Shown here: positions 12,421-23,179 of the stretch, one piece after another
Layout of the letters: the number at the start of each line of letters is the position of its first letter
Position numbering within the stretch: the stretch's first letter is position 1
Source of the DNA: Tamarix chinensis
Lineage: Eukaryota > Streptophyta > Magnoliopsida > Caryophyllales > Tamaricaceae
DNA length: 64,000 bases
Assembly (NCBI GenBank): GCA_030549775.1
Contig: CM060175.1
Coordinates: 11,430,455-11,494,454 of the forward strand
Direction of reading: 5' to 3'
The notes under the pieces: generated by a model
What the model was told of the DNA's origin: nothing
The model's input: only the letters and a program-made list of their open reading frames with translations
Database searches by the model: none
Made by a program: the position numbers and the translations under genes

Positions 12421-12890
12421 TTGTGCATTCATAATGGTGAACTAATTCCATAGATATCTGCCACGGTCCATCCTACTGCCTTCTTATGTTTTTGTAGCTA
12501 ACTAACTAGCTGGTCCTACTAAAATTCAGGTAAGGTAGATGATATAATGATTAGTAAGATATCATCCTCACCTAAATATACATACTTCAAGTGAGTTGGT
12601 AATGGATTAAGTTCCAGCTTGGGAGGCTCCTCAATTGATGCTTTGACTAATGGTATCTCTCCACTCTTTAGACCAAAAGGTTCTTGAGGTGTTGAGTAAG
12701 TTATCTAGCTACACTCTGCCATGTCTTCGTCATCCTACTTAGTGGAATAATGGGTAGGGTAACTGCTCATCTGATGGTTTGCATCAAAAAACTTTGATTT
12801 CTCATGAAATGGCCCTGCATCAAACTCACCAAATATGGTTAAATTAATAATGTCAACTCGTTAACACTCATCTAGATCCTCTTCCGATAT
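12421..12890 (-). other. Protease-RT linker of the Athila/Tat element
   Basis: Minus-strand sequence between the protease and reverse transcriptase remnants, with glutamate-rich decayed frames (for example near 12600-12690). No separate domain recognised. Plus-strand open frames in this area are antisense shadows. Confidence 0.5.
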
Positions 12891-13411
12891 ATTCATGAAA
12901 TCAAAAACATTAAAATTTATTTGCTCCTCATTTACCATCATGATAAGTTCTCCCTTCTGCATATAAGGGTCTTACCAGTGGCAAAGAAAGGCCTACCCAA
13001 AATTATAGGGACCTCCTTGTCAGCTTCATGGTCAAGGATTAAGAAGTCTACTGGGAAGATGAATCTGTCTACCTTTACTAACACATCTTCAATCTTTCCT
13101 TTAGGGTAGATATATGATCGATCAGTGAGCTATAGGGTGACAGTGGTAGGCCTTGCTTCCCTAATACCTAGCTTCCTGAAAATGGACATAGGCATGAGAT
13201 TGATACTAGCACCGAGTTCACAAAGGACCTTCTCACAATACTTGTCACCAATGGAACAAGGATTGGTGAAACTTCCAAGGTCCTGTAATTTTGTAGGTAG
13301 TTTTTGTTGGAAAATCAAACTAAATCCCTGGGTCATTGCTACCATCTCATATTCACATAGTCTTCTCCCTTGATTTAATATGTCCTTTAAATATTTTTCA
13401 TAATTAAGCAT
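12891..13411 (-). pseudogene. Aspartic protease of the Athila/Tat element
   Basis: A 93-codon minus-strand frame (13411-13130) opens with a KYLKDIL segment and carries LQDLGSFTNPCSIG then LCELGASINLMPMSIFRKLGI. In the family the active site reads D-L/S-G-A-S; here the catalytic Asp is replaced by Glu (ELGAS). Downstream frames to about 12900 continue with a KVDRFIFPVDFLILDHEADKE-like region. The enzyme would cleave the Gag-Pol polyprotein. This is among the least damaged pieces of the element, but the Asp-to-Glu change and downstream stops argue that it is dead. Confidence 0.85.
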
Positions 13412-15200
13412 CTGTTAGAGGGCTTCCACCAACGAGATGTTTATATATAATTGACGAAGAATATCCAGGAACATATTAAATTGCTTATCCTATTGCTACT
13501 ATTTAAGTAACTGAGGGAAATATGGTAGTGGAATAAAGGATTTAGGAATGATGTTTGATAATGGTTTACTGTTCTTTTCTAGCCCAGGTGTTGAAGTGAT
13601 GTCTTCTTTTGGGTTTTTGGAAGGATTAGTTTATATTTGGGGAAGTGTAAATTTTGACCTTTTCTCTTAGGGTTCTACGTAGCTTTCCTATTTTTTAGGG
13701 TGAGGCTCGTCCTTAGTTTTGTCCTGTAGTTAGGGAGGTATAATTTTCATACCTAGTTTGAGGGTAATGGGTTTACACTACTCCTTACCTTATCTTTTAG
13801 GGTTCTCAATATCACTAGATAGAGTGCCATAGGGTCTACTACTCGGGGCTATAGTTAGTTACCATATATGTGTTTATAGGAATCTTAGGGTGGTTGTGTT
13901 ACTCTGCATTGTAGCATCCATTTTCACCATGTATTCTTTTAAGAGACTTTCTAGAGAGTTGGTGTTATTGTGTTGGGTAGGGGGTTGGTGAGATTGTAAT
14001 TGTTGAAGGTGTTGGGGTTGACGTTGGTAGTAGTGTTGTTGGTTGTATTGATTGGCTAGGTTTTGCACATTATTTTTGTTTGACTATGAGAAGTTAGGAT
14101 GTCATATCTAGGTTGGGTTGTAATAGTTTCCATAATGTTGTTGAGAGTTCCTAGTCTAGTATCCCACGTAGGTCACCAACACTGGATTTGTTAGACATTT
14201 CTCAAACAAATTTCCTTGTCCATAGTATGCACACTATACTCCTGTTGTTGAAGTAGGGGAATGTTCCCATTTTTCCTATACCTGCAAGTTAATGGGAGCA
14301 ATATTTTTTAATAGGGTAGTCGTAGACAATATCTCAGCTCACAGGGTTGTGATGGTGTCAACTTCAAATGCTCCCGCTACTCTCACCATATGAACGCTCG
14401 TGGCACTACCATATTGTTGGTTGTTGCATGCTAAGGTCTTGATAATATCATAGACTTAGTCATAAGTTTTACTCATAGGGCACCATTAGTTGAGGCATAT
14501 ACCAAGTTATATGTTTGAGGATTTAATCCATGATAGAATGTTTCTATTTGCAAACAATAAGAGATTTCATGGTTTGGACATTTCCATAACAATTCCTTAA
14601 ATCTCTCCCATGCATCATGGAGTGTCTCATCTTCTTCTTGCAAAAATATTGTAATGTTATGCCTAAGCTTAGAATTTTTATTGGGAGGAAAATATTACAT
14701 GATAAATTTTTTAACTAATTACATGAGAAATTTTTTAACTAAGTCATCCCAAGAAGTTATTGAACCAGTTGGTCAAAAAGTTAACGACTCCATAGCATGG
14801 TCTCTCAGGGAATAAGGGAACAACTAAGTTGTAGGGAGGTTTATGGAACTACTTATATTTTAAAGGTATCACTAACTTCCATGAATGCTCTAAGACGAAA
14901 GTGTAGATCTTCTCTAGGTTGGCCACTAAATTGCCCTATAGTCAGTTGCATGTGGAGCATGACATGCTTAAGCTCAAAATGAGGAGCTCGGATTTTTGGA
15001 TGGGAAATGGTAGGGCTAAGGTGGTCTTGGACTAGCACAACATAATCTCACATGGCTCGGTTATGATCATTGCCTATGGGTGGAGCTTGCATTCTCACAA
15101 TGTTTATGTTGATGTGAGGGGGTAAGATCATGGTTAATCCCTCCTTCTAATTTAGCTATGGCACGGGCGGTCCTTTGTTGCTATTGTCAGGCTGTTGTGG
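13412..15200 (-). pseudogene. Gag of the Athila/Tat element
   Basis: Minus-strand Gag remnants: near 15038-14853 PHFELKH..MLHMQ..GQFSGQPREDLHFRLRAFMEV, matching the capsid N-terminal region of Athila/Tat Gag; near 14640-14465 EEDETLHDAWERFKELLWKCPNH followed by LQIETFYHGLNPQTYNLVY, the most conserved capsid segment; near 14068-13874 a Q/H/P-rich run (NQQHYYQRQPQ) before SLESLLKEYMVKMD. No zinc knuckle is evident. Gag would form the virus-like particle. Frameshifts occur between segments. Confidence 0.8.
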
Positions 15201-15472
15201 GCCTAAATGACTCATGTTACCAGAACTTTCTGAGGTTGATCCTTCTCCTTGATGTTGCAAATGATACAAGGCCACCTAATTTCTCCTAGGGTTTGCTCAA
15301 TCACTAGATTAATCGGTACTAGGGTGCTCTGATAAGTTTTGGTCATATAAGGGTTTGTCCTTAAACAATAAAAGAAACTAAAATTTACAAAAAGCTCTAT
15401 TGTTAGATATATATTAAAAAAATCACAGTGTGTTATACTTTAATATGTAGCATTTTTCAAAATTTAATTTTT

Positions 15473-15489
15473 CCCCGACAACAACACCA
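15473..15489 (-). other. Primer binding site, tRNA-Asp type, of the Athila/Tat element
   Basis: On the minus strand TGGTGTTGTTGTCGGGG, close to the TGGCGCCGTTGCCGGGG found in Athila/Tat elements (complement of the tRNA-Asp 3' end). The differences are C-to-T or G-to-A type, as expected of decayed methylated DNA. It lies just inside the LTR boundary near 15495. Confidence 0.75.
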
Positions 15490-15494
15490 AAAAC

Positions 15495-16775
15495 TTGGTG
15501 TGTGCTTAGTTCAAAAATGTTTAGTAAGGTAATAGTAATAATAGGGCACAACACAATCATGCAAGTATACACAATCGATCCAAGTAATAAAGTGATGTGA
15601 GGATGTCGATCCTACAAGAAAAAAAAACAAGATAGATGGGTTTTGTGAACCTACTTATGTAACTAAAAGTTGCTAGCATGATGATGAAAATATAAAGAAG
15701 TAACCAATGCAGGATAGATGGGAAGAAAATCAAAAGATAGAGTCATGAGAGGAGAATTGTTTACACCAAGTGCGTGTACCCTATGACAATTCATAGTATG
15801 TTAGGCTCAAAGGATATTAATCAGCTTAGACTCATTAGGTTCCACTATGTAGTGGAACATACTCTTAGGCTATCTCCATCACAATGCATAGGCCTTGAAA
15901 GTGTCACACGGTGAGTTTTGGAGGACTAATAACAAAGTTTCTTCACCTTTTGATGCCAACCCTATCACCCTTCGTCATCATAAGTTTTGTACACTATCGT
16001 AGTTAATAAAGAATTTGGACAAGTGCCTAATGTACCAACATCCAACACTTTGACAAATGCAGCGCAACAAAATGAAATGTCATTTAACCTAACATGAACA
16101 AAATGTCAATAATTACAGTAAAAAAGGTTTCCAACCTTTACTTTCACTAAGGAGTTTAACCAATGCTAAACTCCTTCTAGCCGAATAGAAAATAAAGAAG
16201 GAAAGGGACTAGGTAGATCTCAGTGATCTAACCCCTATCTAACATAATCACTCCTTCTTTTTCCTCTCTTAGTTGAGCTCTATTGGAAATCTTCTTCTTT
16301 TTTTTCCCTTTCTCTAACACTCTTCCATTGGTATTGTTATCCCCCTTAAATGATAATTGATGATAAATCAGGCCTTTTCCGAATATCTTCATGGGGTATT
16401 TATAATCTAAAAAGCATGCATATAGGATAAATGTCCTCTAGTGTTGCGATGGTCGACTGTACCCAAGTATCATGCAGCTATGCTCTGTGTCAGGTAAAAG
16501 TACCCTACAGTGGTCACCTAGTGAATGCTGCCAACTTTAGCATATTTGTGTGTTCTTCTTTCATTGGTGTACAGACCTATGATGGCTACTTTGGTGGTGG
16601 CTCTTGTAGTTTTGGCAGGGTGTAGATATGTTTGATACATTAGATTGTCGTCGTTTCTACATATGCCTTGAAATTAACTAAGTAAAATCATAATCCTATG
16701 AGGTGTCATAAGAGTGGAAAGTGTTGTCAATGCATAAGGTGTAAGAGCTCCTTTCAAGCTAAACTCAAGCAAGTC
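15495..16775 (-). repeat. 5' LTR of the Athila/Tat element
   Basis: Starts after the primer site (plus strand TGTGTGCTTAGTTC near 15500, so the minus-strand end is ..CACACA). A TATA-like box GATTATAAATACCCC reads on the minus strand at 16393-16407, giving U3 of about 370 bp and R-U5 of about 0.9 kb. The outer end near 16775 is an estimate, because the other LTR is missing. Confidence 0.6.
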
Positions 16776-18710
16776 ATGCAAGATCTCAAAAAGTAGAAAA
16801 ACTGTTAAGAAACACACCCTATGACTCCCTTATATGGTAAAAATCATAGATATAATGATACTCGCAGGGTCCTTTAACTAACTCAAATCCACTCATATCA
16901 ATTATCTATCCTAAATATGGGATAAGAAAGCTAACAATATTATGGAAGCAGGAAACCACTACTCCAAAAAGGGATAAGAAAAACTCCATAAAAAATATGA
17001 AGTAGGAAAACAATTGATGATTATGAGAAAACATAATGGAATCATAATAAAGGAGTGAAAGCTAGAAAAGGAGATTACATCAACAGAACCCACGAAAGTT
17101 AAAATTAGAGAAACCACATAAGAAAAAATTGATTATAATTCTAGATATTTCTTTGGAAACCAATTCAACAACATGGTTCGGGATGAGATTCAACAAATGA
17201 TGGAGGACTTAGAAAATTCCTTGAGAATAAGACAACATACTCTATTATTCAGGGTTACAATGGCATTATCTCTTTTGTTAGCAAAAAACCAAGTAAGTAT
17301 TTCCTTAGTATAAGGGGAAAGAACTAAGGAATTTTTACCTCCTTATAACCTCATAGAAGCATTACCATGTATAACAGATTAAAGATAAGAACCTTTAATA
17401 ACCTAGATGGTCCTTATAAAAATGGACTCATTCTACTCCAACCCGAATTAAATTGAAAGCTCCATTATTGATCGGGTAGAAAAGGTAGGAAAATGATTAA
17501 AAGATGAAAGATCCAAAAGGCCAAACCACTTTTAGAACACTTGATAGGAGAGGGACTAAACTATGTAATAGCAATTCAAAATAATGTCTCTTGTAAAAAT
17601 AAATTTTATATGCACTACCAAAAAATAGAAATGGTGGTTCGAACACTAAACTAGAAGCATAATGAAGCAAGAAAAAGACTCATAAGCAAACATGGAAGGC
17701 CCCACGACTTAATGCTTCTAAGGTTGATACAATTCCAACATATGGAGCTCAACTTGATGCTCAATGAAATAAAAAAAATCAATAATAAAGAAAGAGATAC
17801 TTTCATTGGCGAGTAAGAGTACATAGTTGTCTTTTACAAAATGATGAGTAGAAGGACTAAATTTCAAAGGAGTTACAAAATAATGCAAATAATAAATGAA
17901 CTCGAAATTCTTCATGAAGGAGGAATTAGCTATGAATAGGGTCTTTGTAATTGCCAAATGAATTGAGATTACAATATAAAACTAATGGATTATGGATTGG
18001 TAGATTCCATCACCATTAAAAATGAAAAATAGCAACAAACTTATGGTTTTGGAAAAGTCCTGGATATGCCACTCTTATGATGGTCAGAAGACACCGGTGC
18101 CTAACAATAGAGTCTAACATGTGGTGAGAATAGATCTTTATCCTCCATGGTAGAAACATGAAATAATATTAGCAAAACACATGATCCATATATACAATGG
18201 ATTTCTGTTAGAGTAAACAAAATCCTTTAACAACATTCCCTTTGATGAAAAAATAAGAAAAAAATATATATCATGATATTATCGTGCCACCAACTCAGAA
18301 ATTAACTTAAGATATTGATGCATTAAATTATAGTTTGCATTAAATTACAGATTATATACACCTAAAAGTCTCTTCTATTGGGACCACAAACCAATGGAGT
18401 ATAAGGTGTTAACCTAGAAAAAGTAAAAGAATGGGTAGACTTATTCTTATTAGAAATTATTTGAATAAACAAATATATTGAAGGAATACTAAATTTTGAT
18501 AATAAATTATTTCCACCTACCAAGCATAACATCAAAAATATGATGGAACCCTGACTCATCAATTTCGCAAGCTAAGTGGTGGTTCAAAACCCTAAGCCTT
18601 AAACTCTATGGTTTGAATAATGTTTTAGGGTTGGAAAATACATCCAAGAAAGATCAAGTAATGATGATGCCATTAACCTAAGCACTACCACAAGCAGTGA
18701 TGCCAAAAGA
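16776..18710 (+). pseudogene. 3' part of the pararetrovirus genome, function unknown
   Basis: Plus-strand decayed frames upstream of the right leader. The clearest stretch is 17172-17320: MVRDEIQQMMEDLENSLRI then VTMALSLLLAKNQVSISLV with GER, followed near 17330-17390 by FLPPYNLIEALP, then IDRVEKVGK and LKDERSKRPNHF (17465-17540). Further frames run through YKMMSRRTKF and INELEILHEGGISYE (17840-17930) to a SFNNIPFDEKIRKKY stretch (about 18225-18265) and a final K/W-rich region ending near 18680. Its position between reverse transcriptase and leader suits the last ORF of a two-ORF caulimovirid. I know no molecular function for it, and many stops disable it. The first ~380 bases carry no clear signal. 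Confidence 0.45.
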
Positions 18711-18719
18711 AATAGTTAT

Positions 18720-19336
18720 GCTTGATAGATAATAACATACAAACACATGTATTGTGTGATATAAAAGAAGATAAAGAAAATGGAGCAAAATTAATGAAGA
18801 AAAGTAATTTCATGGTTTTTTGTAAAGAATGAATCTTTTGAAATTCTATGTAATATTTATACCAAAATAATTGTACAATAGGATAGAGTTATCTCTATAA
18901 AATCTAAATCTACCAATCACAATGATATTATTATCTACTATAACCAACTATTAGCCCATGAGATGACGACATATGGTAGATAGAACTTGACTTGTAAGAT
19001 TTCATCATCAATACATACAAAATCATTTACATATTTATAAACATTACTCATAGAGAAAACCTCTCATATAAATAAAATTACTTTGAAAAACAACTTCTCT
19101 TCTTATAAGAGCACCAACCCCAATTGGTATCAAAGTGAGTAATCATTGTCTAAATTTTTTCACTTTAAGTAGAATACATTCTCTCGCTACCTCTATAAAT
19201 GTTTTTTTATGGGATCCTTGCTCTTAATCATGGAAAGAGATTAAATATCTTTCCCTTTTATTTAGGAGAAATGAATTATAGGAAGAAAAGTAGGGTGTGA
19301 GAATCCAAATATATAATCCAAAACCTACAAGGTTTT
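18720..19336 (+). promoter_or_regulatory. Pararetrovirus leader/intergenic region, right copy
   Basis: Second, better preserved copy of the region at 3190-3980. TATA-like CATATAAATAAAA at 19065-19077; Met-tRNA primer site TGGTATCAAAGT at 19125-19136, differing from TGGTATCAGAGC at two positions. Homology continues past the primer site (GAGTAATCA, then CACTTTAAGTA) up to the point where gypsy element A begins at 19337. Presence at both ends makes the relic terminally redundant. Confidence 0.65.
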
Positions 19337-21967
19337 TGTAACACCCCAAAAGTTTACAACGAAAAAAATACAGCGGAAGTATATAACCAAAATAACCTAG
19401 TGTTACCATCGTAATTGACATAAGTCTGGCTTACCAAACCATCCTTACATCTATCACTAGGTAAAAACCATTAAAAGTAAAATTAGAGTAAATCGAAATG
19501 AGAGAAGCTTCATTAATATAAATACGAGTTTGAAGATTAACTTTGAGTACAATAATTAAAAATATAAAGAGAAGAGATATCATTGAGCTAAGAGTCCAAA
19601 AAGGTATCAGTATAAAAACTAACATTTGAATAACATTACTCTACTCCCAAAGCCCTAATACATAATATCACTTCTCCCTATATAGAGCATCATAAGCTAT
19701 AAAATCATCCCGTGGGTTCTCATAAACCTACATACAGACATCAAGGTCATCTTTTTATAGGAATGAGTAGCATTGATGAAAAGGATGGTTAGTACACAGC
19801 ATATAGAGCAAGGCAACAATACTACCGAGTTAGGGATGTAAACAAATACACACATTCAGAGTAGAAGATAAGTACACATGTGAGGTATATAAAATACTCA
19901 AAAGTAGATACTAATCTAGGATTCATTATTAAGTATAACAATTTTTATTTTTTTATTCATATTAATGTTAGCGATCCCACTATTTTTAAACTAGTGAAAG
20001 GATCTAAAGCACTTATTTGGGAAAACACACCTAAGCCATTATTATCGTCCATTGGAACAAACATAACACCTCTCAAGAAAAAATAATCCTAAGCCACTAT
20101 TCTAGAACTAGTGAAATGAACAAACATAACACCTCAGTCCTGACTCATGTATTCTTCTACTTTAAATCATTAATATCTTAACCATTATTTAATTATCTCA
20201 AATCATATTATTTTTCATTTTTAGTTTAGGACCTCACTATTCTTATTCCTATGGAACTTACTAGTATACATGTGAGGGTAAAACACTCCTGAGCCACTAT
20301 TATTTTTTGGAGGAACGAATCCATAAAACACCTCAGCTCAACTCACATAATATTTCACCTTAAATGATTAATATCTTATTCATACTTGATTTTATAGATA
20401 CAAAACATGCATTTAAAGTAGGTAAATAGAATCTTAAACTTCATAAGGTCGTCCTCTAGCATTAAGACCCTTAGATTCCTGAAAAACCATATTTTTAAAT
20501 TTTAGGCATAATTCTCCTTTATTAATTTTTTATCCACAAAATTTAGTATCTCTTCCTAAATTATTATTATTATAAACATATTTAAGGCCTAGATCTAAGC
20601 TCTTACACAAGTAATAATAACCTTATATCTAAAAGTTACTATTCATAAAGCTTACAAAACCCAAATTTCACAAGTACGTAATAAGTTTTCTTGTAAGGCT
20701 TATATGACTACCAAATTAAATATACATTCAAAAACACAAATAATGACAAAATAACTAAATTTTATGGTCTAAATATACCATTTCACAAATTTAATAATAA
20801 CCTTCCCACTTTAGGTTTACTACTCCCAAATTAATCCATTTCCTCATTTTATTGAACTTAGGCCATTCATGACTACTGTAAACTCTTCATGTAATTCCCT
20901 TAGAATAATTTAAATAATATAACACAACAAAATATTATAATTCCTTTATTAACCAAAATGCCCTTACTGTTAACCAAAAGCCATTATTTCAAGCAAAACT
21001 TATATGTTTTAGAAACCCTATTTCAAAATCCTACATTTATCACGATATACCTTAATAAACTCATCTCCCACTTATCATACCTTATTAAGCCCATATTAAA
21101 ACCATATATCACACTAAAGGTTTTTCCACAAAGGATATTATTGTAAAGATATCGCATAATCCATAACTTACTTATTTCTCCATCACATAATATTACATTA
21201 TTATATCATAGCAATAATAATCATACATTTAATGACATAATAGCAATAATATGGTATTATAAACAATCATACATAATACTTAGCACAAAGCCCTAGACTA
21301 AGACTATTATCCTCACATTAAAGGCTCCGGTCTCTAAGAACATTTATGTAATCCCACCTACTTTGGAACTTATGATAAATCAATTAAGAAATAGTTAGAA
21401 AAACACCAATAGCACGAAATGATATAGTTAATGAAAATCTAATATAAATGGGAGGGCTAGCAATAACACAAAATTCCATTACTAGGGGTGGAGTGATAAC
21501 AAGGGAGGCCGAAGAAAGGCGTGACACTAATAGGAGTGGCCGAATGGAGGAACTGAAGATCTATTAGTTTAGCCAAAGCTAGATGGGGAGTTATGGTGCC
21601 TTTTGCGGAAGGAGGGGTAGTAATGGTGAGTTTGGCCGATGGTAGGGGGTACGATAGGTGGAAGATGGTGGTAGTAATAGTGGGGCTTTAGTGAAGGAAT
21701 CAAAGGTGTGGGTGGTGGAGATATGAGGTGGTTTCGGTGGTTCACACTGAATAGAGGGGGTGAGTTTTGGTGAAGCTCATTAATGGTGGGTGTAACACCC
21801 CCAAGTCGATACAATCACGTGAGGGTTACTTGGTAGCCACCTAGATTCACAAGGGTTGCAAGGCTATCCTAAATCCCTTGTAGATTGATTGATTGTCCCC
21901 ATAGATCAATACAAGGCCTTTTAGCTCACTTTTTATTCTCTCATGTACTTCTTAAGAAATTTGTGAA

Positions 21968-22035
21968 ACTTTCCTAGAGGGTCACCCATCTTAAAAATTA
22001 CTCTATAGTAAGCACACTTAACTATAGAGTTCTTT
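21968..22035 (-). ncRNA. 5S rRNA-like segment in left TRIM repeat (degenerate)
   Basis: The plus strand reads CTTTCCTAGAGGGTCACCCATC, then ACTCT, AAGCACACTTAACT and GAGTTCT, matching in order the reverse complement of plant 5S rRNA (its CTTCCCAGGAGGTCACCCATCC, ACTCTCGCCCAAGCACGCTTAACT, GAGTTCTG). It covers the internal pol III control region, but with several mismatches. Not a functional 5S gene. Confidence 0.75.
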
Positions 22036-22457
22036 GGACAGAATCACCAAAAGGATGGTATACCAAGTTGATATAAGTGGTCATATTAATCCTTATAACA
22101 CTCTTCTTAATTTATAGTATTATATTTACCCCAACTCAAAGAACGTAGTGTCCTCATTATGTCTTGACCACTAATTATCTCAATACAATTTATCTTAGGA
22201 ATCATCACACTAGGTGGCAAACTTGCTCAATCTAAGTTTAACTTGCAATTGCTATTTTCCTGTAATACTATTTGTAACACCTCAAGTTGCTATGACATTG
22301 TAAAGGACACTTGGTAGCAATGTGGACCCACAATGGTTGTAGGGATCCCTTTAAGTGCTTTTTGATATATTGACCAACCCTACAGATCAACTTGAGTCCT
22401 TGTAGTACACTTTTTCATCACTCATATGCTTCCTAAGAAATTTTTAGAAATTATGAA

Positions 22458-22525
22458 AACTTCCCATAGGGTTACCCATCTTAAAAATTACTCTACAGCA
22501 AGTTTGCTTAACTACAGAGCTCTTA
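22458..22525 (-). ncRNA. 5S rRNA-like segment in right TRIM repeat (degenerate)
   Basis: Same order of 5S-like blocks as in the left repeat: CTTCCCATAGGGTTACCCATC, ACTCT, GCTTAACT, GAGCTCT. It differs from the left copy at several positions; each copy keeps some 5S bases that the other has lost, as expected for independent decay from a shared 5S-bearing ancestor. Confidence 0.7.
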
Positions 22526-23154
22526 GGATATTATCACTAAAAGGATGGCATATCATGTTGCTATATTTAATCATATCAATTATTATAACAATCCACTCAA
22601 TTTTGGAGTATTATAGTGGCGTTGGTGCTATGGTAACTATTGTTGAAGGGGGATTTAAGGGTTATTTTGGAAAAAGAAATAAAGGAAGGAGAAGGTGGCA
22701 GTCAATGGTGGCTAGTTTTGACCCAAAAAAAATTAAGGGAAGAAGGGGGTAGTTAAGGGCATATATTGTGTGATATATATACACATACAGGCACAAGAAG
22801 GAAAGAGGAGAAGTGGTGATCAAGAACAATATTGTCAAAGCCAAACCTTATGAATAGGAGAGAATGATGCTGATAGTAGGGAGTAACCATGGCAGGGCAA
22901 AATGTTAGTTCAAGCAAGCAAAAAGAAGGGGAATAAAGGAATTGGCCAAGGAAAAGAACAGGAGAAGGGGGAAAAGGAAAAAGGGAAAGAAAATTGTGTG
23001 GTTTAGAATTAGGATTACGTTAAAAAAATTTAGGTTAGGGCATTAGGTTAATTTAACTATCAAACAATCGGGTTATGTTAAGATTTAGGGTTTGGGATTT
23101 AGGTAAGGTGAGAATTTAACTTTCCAAGGTTTTGCTAAAATTAAAGGTATTACA

Positions 23155-23178
23155 TCACTACTCCCTTAAAGGAGACTT
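23155..23178 (-). other. Polypurine tract of element A
   Basis: Minus strand CTTTAAGGGAGTAGTGA directly before the LTR start TGTAATACC. It is the expected site of plus-strand DNA priming and fixes the orientation of A. Confidence 0.7.
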
Positions 23179-23179
23179 T

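Larger units (their letters stand above)
10484..16775 (-). mobile_element. Athila/Tat-type Ty3/gypsy retrotransposon, truncated at its 3' end
   Basis: On the minus strand the order is LTR, tRNA-Asp-like primer site, gag, protease, reverse transcriptase, RNase H, integrase, as in Ty3/gypsy. The protease sequence (LGASINLMP) and the primer site are characteristic of the Athila/Tat branch. The integrase core is cut at 10484 and the 3' LTR is absent, so the 5' LTR has no partner for dating. It separates two parts of a pararetrovirus and probably inserted into it, with later loss of one end. Confidence 0.8.
21791..22615. mobile_element. Cassandra-like TRIM retrotransposon with 5S rRNA-like LTRs
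   Basis: Two similar direct repeats, 21791-22124 (334 bp) and 22273-22615 (343 bp), flank a 148-bp interior. Both start TGTAACACC and end in AGTATTATA, a decayed form of GGGTGTTACA. Flanking 5-mers GTGGG (21786-21790) and GTGGC (22616-22620) form a target duplication with one mismatch. Each repeat carries an antisense 5S rRNA-like block (21968-22035, 22458-22525). Size, structure and the 5S block match Cassandra TRIMs, which have no coding capacity and depend on other elements for movement. No primer site is recognisable in the interior. Orientation is left open. Confidence 0.8.
19337..23154 (-). repeat. 3' LTR of element A (contains a nested TRIM)
   Basis: Plus strand begins TGTAACACCCC at 19337 and ends GGTATTACA at 23154, giving TG..CA ends on the minus strand. 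The first ~900 bp align by eye with 28110-28864 and 39697-39850: 'GACATCAAGG.CATCT', 'AAGGATGG.TAGTA', and a degenerate array at 19990-20330 of units like AACACCTC..CTAAGCCACTATT. Removing the TRIM leaves about 3.0 kb. 22620-23150 includes the far U3 end with several TTTAGGGTT-like words. Confidence 0.75.

Noticed and set aside
13125..13373. Plus-strand ORF opposite the Athila/Tat protease
   Set aside because: Antisense shadow of the protease frame, which carries the family motifs on the minus strand.
3190..19336. Reading the two leader copies as LTRs of one retrotransposon
   Set aside because: The primer site lies inside both copies with homology on either side; in an LTR element it lies just outside the 5' LTR only.
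21968..22525. Functional 5S rRNA genes
   Set aside because: Both blocks have many substitutions and lie inside retrotransposon LTR-like repeats.
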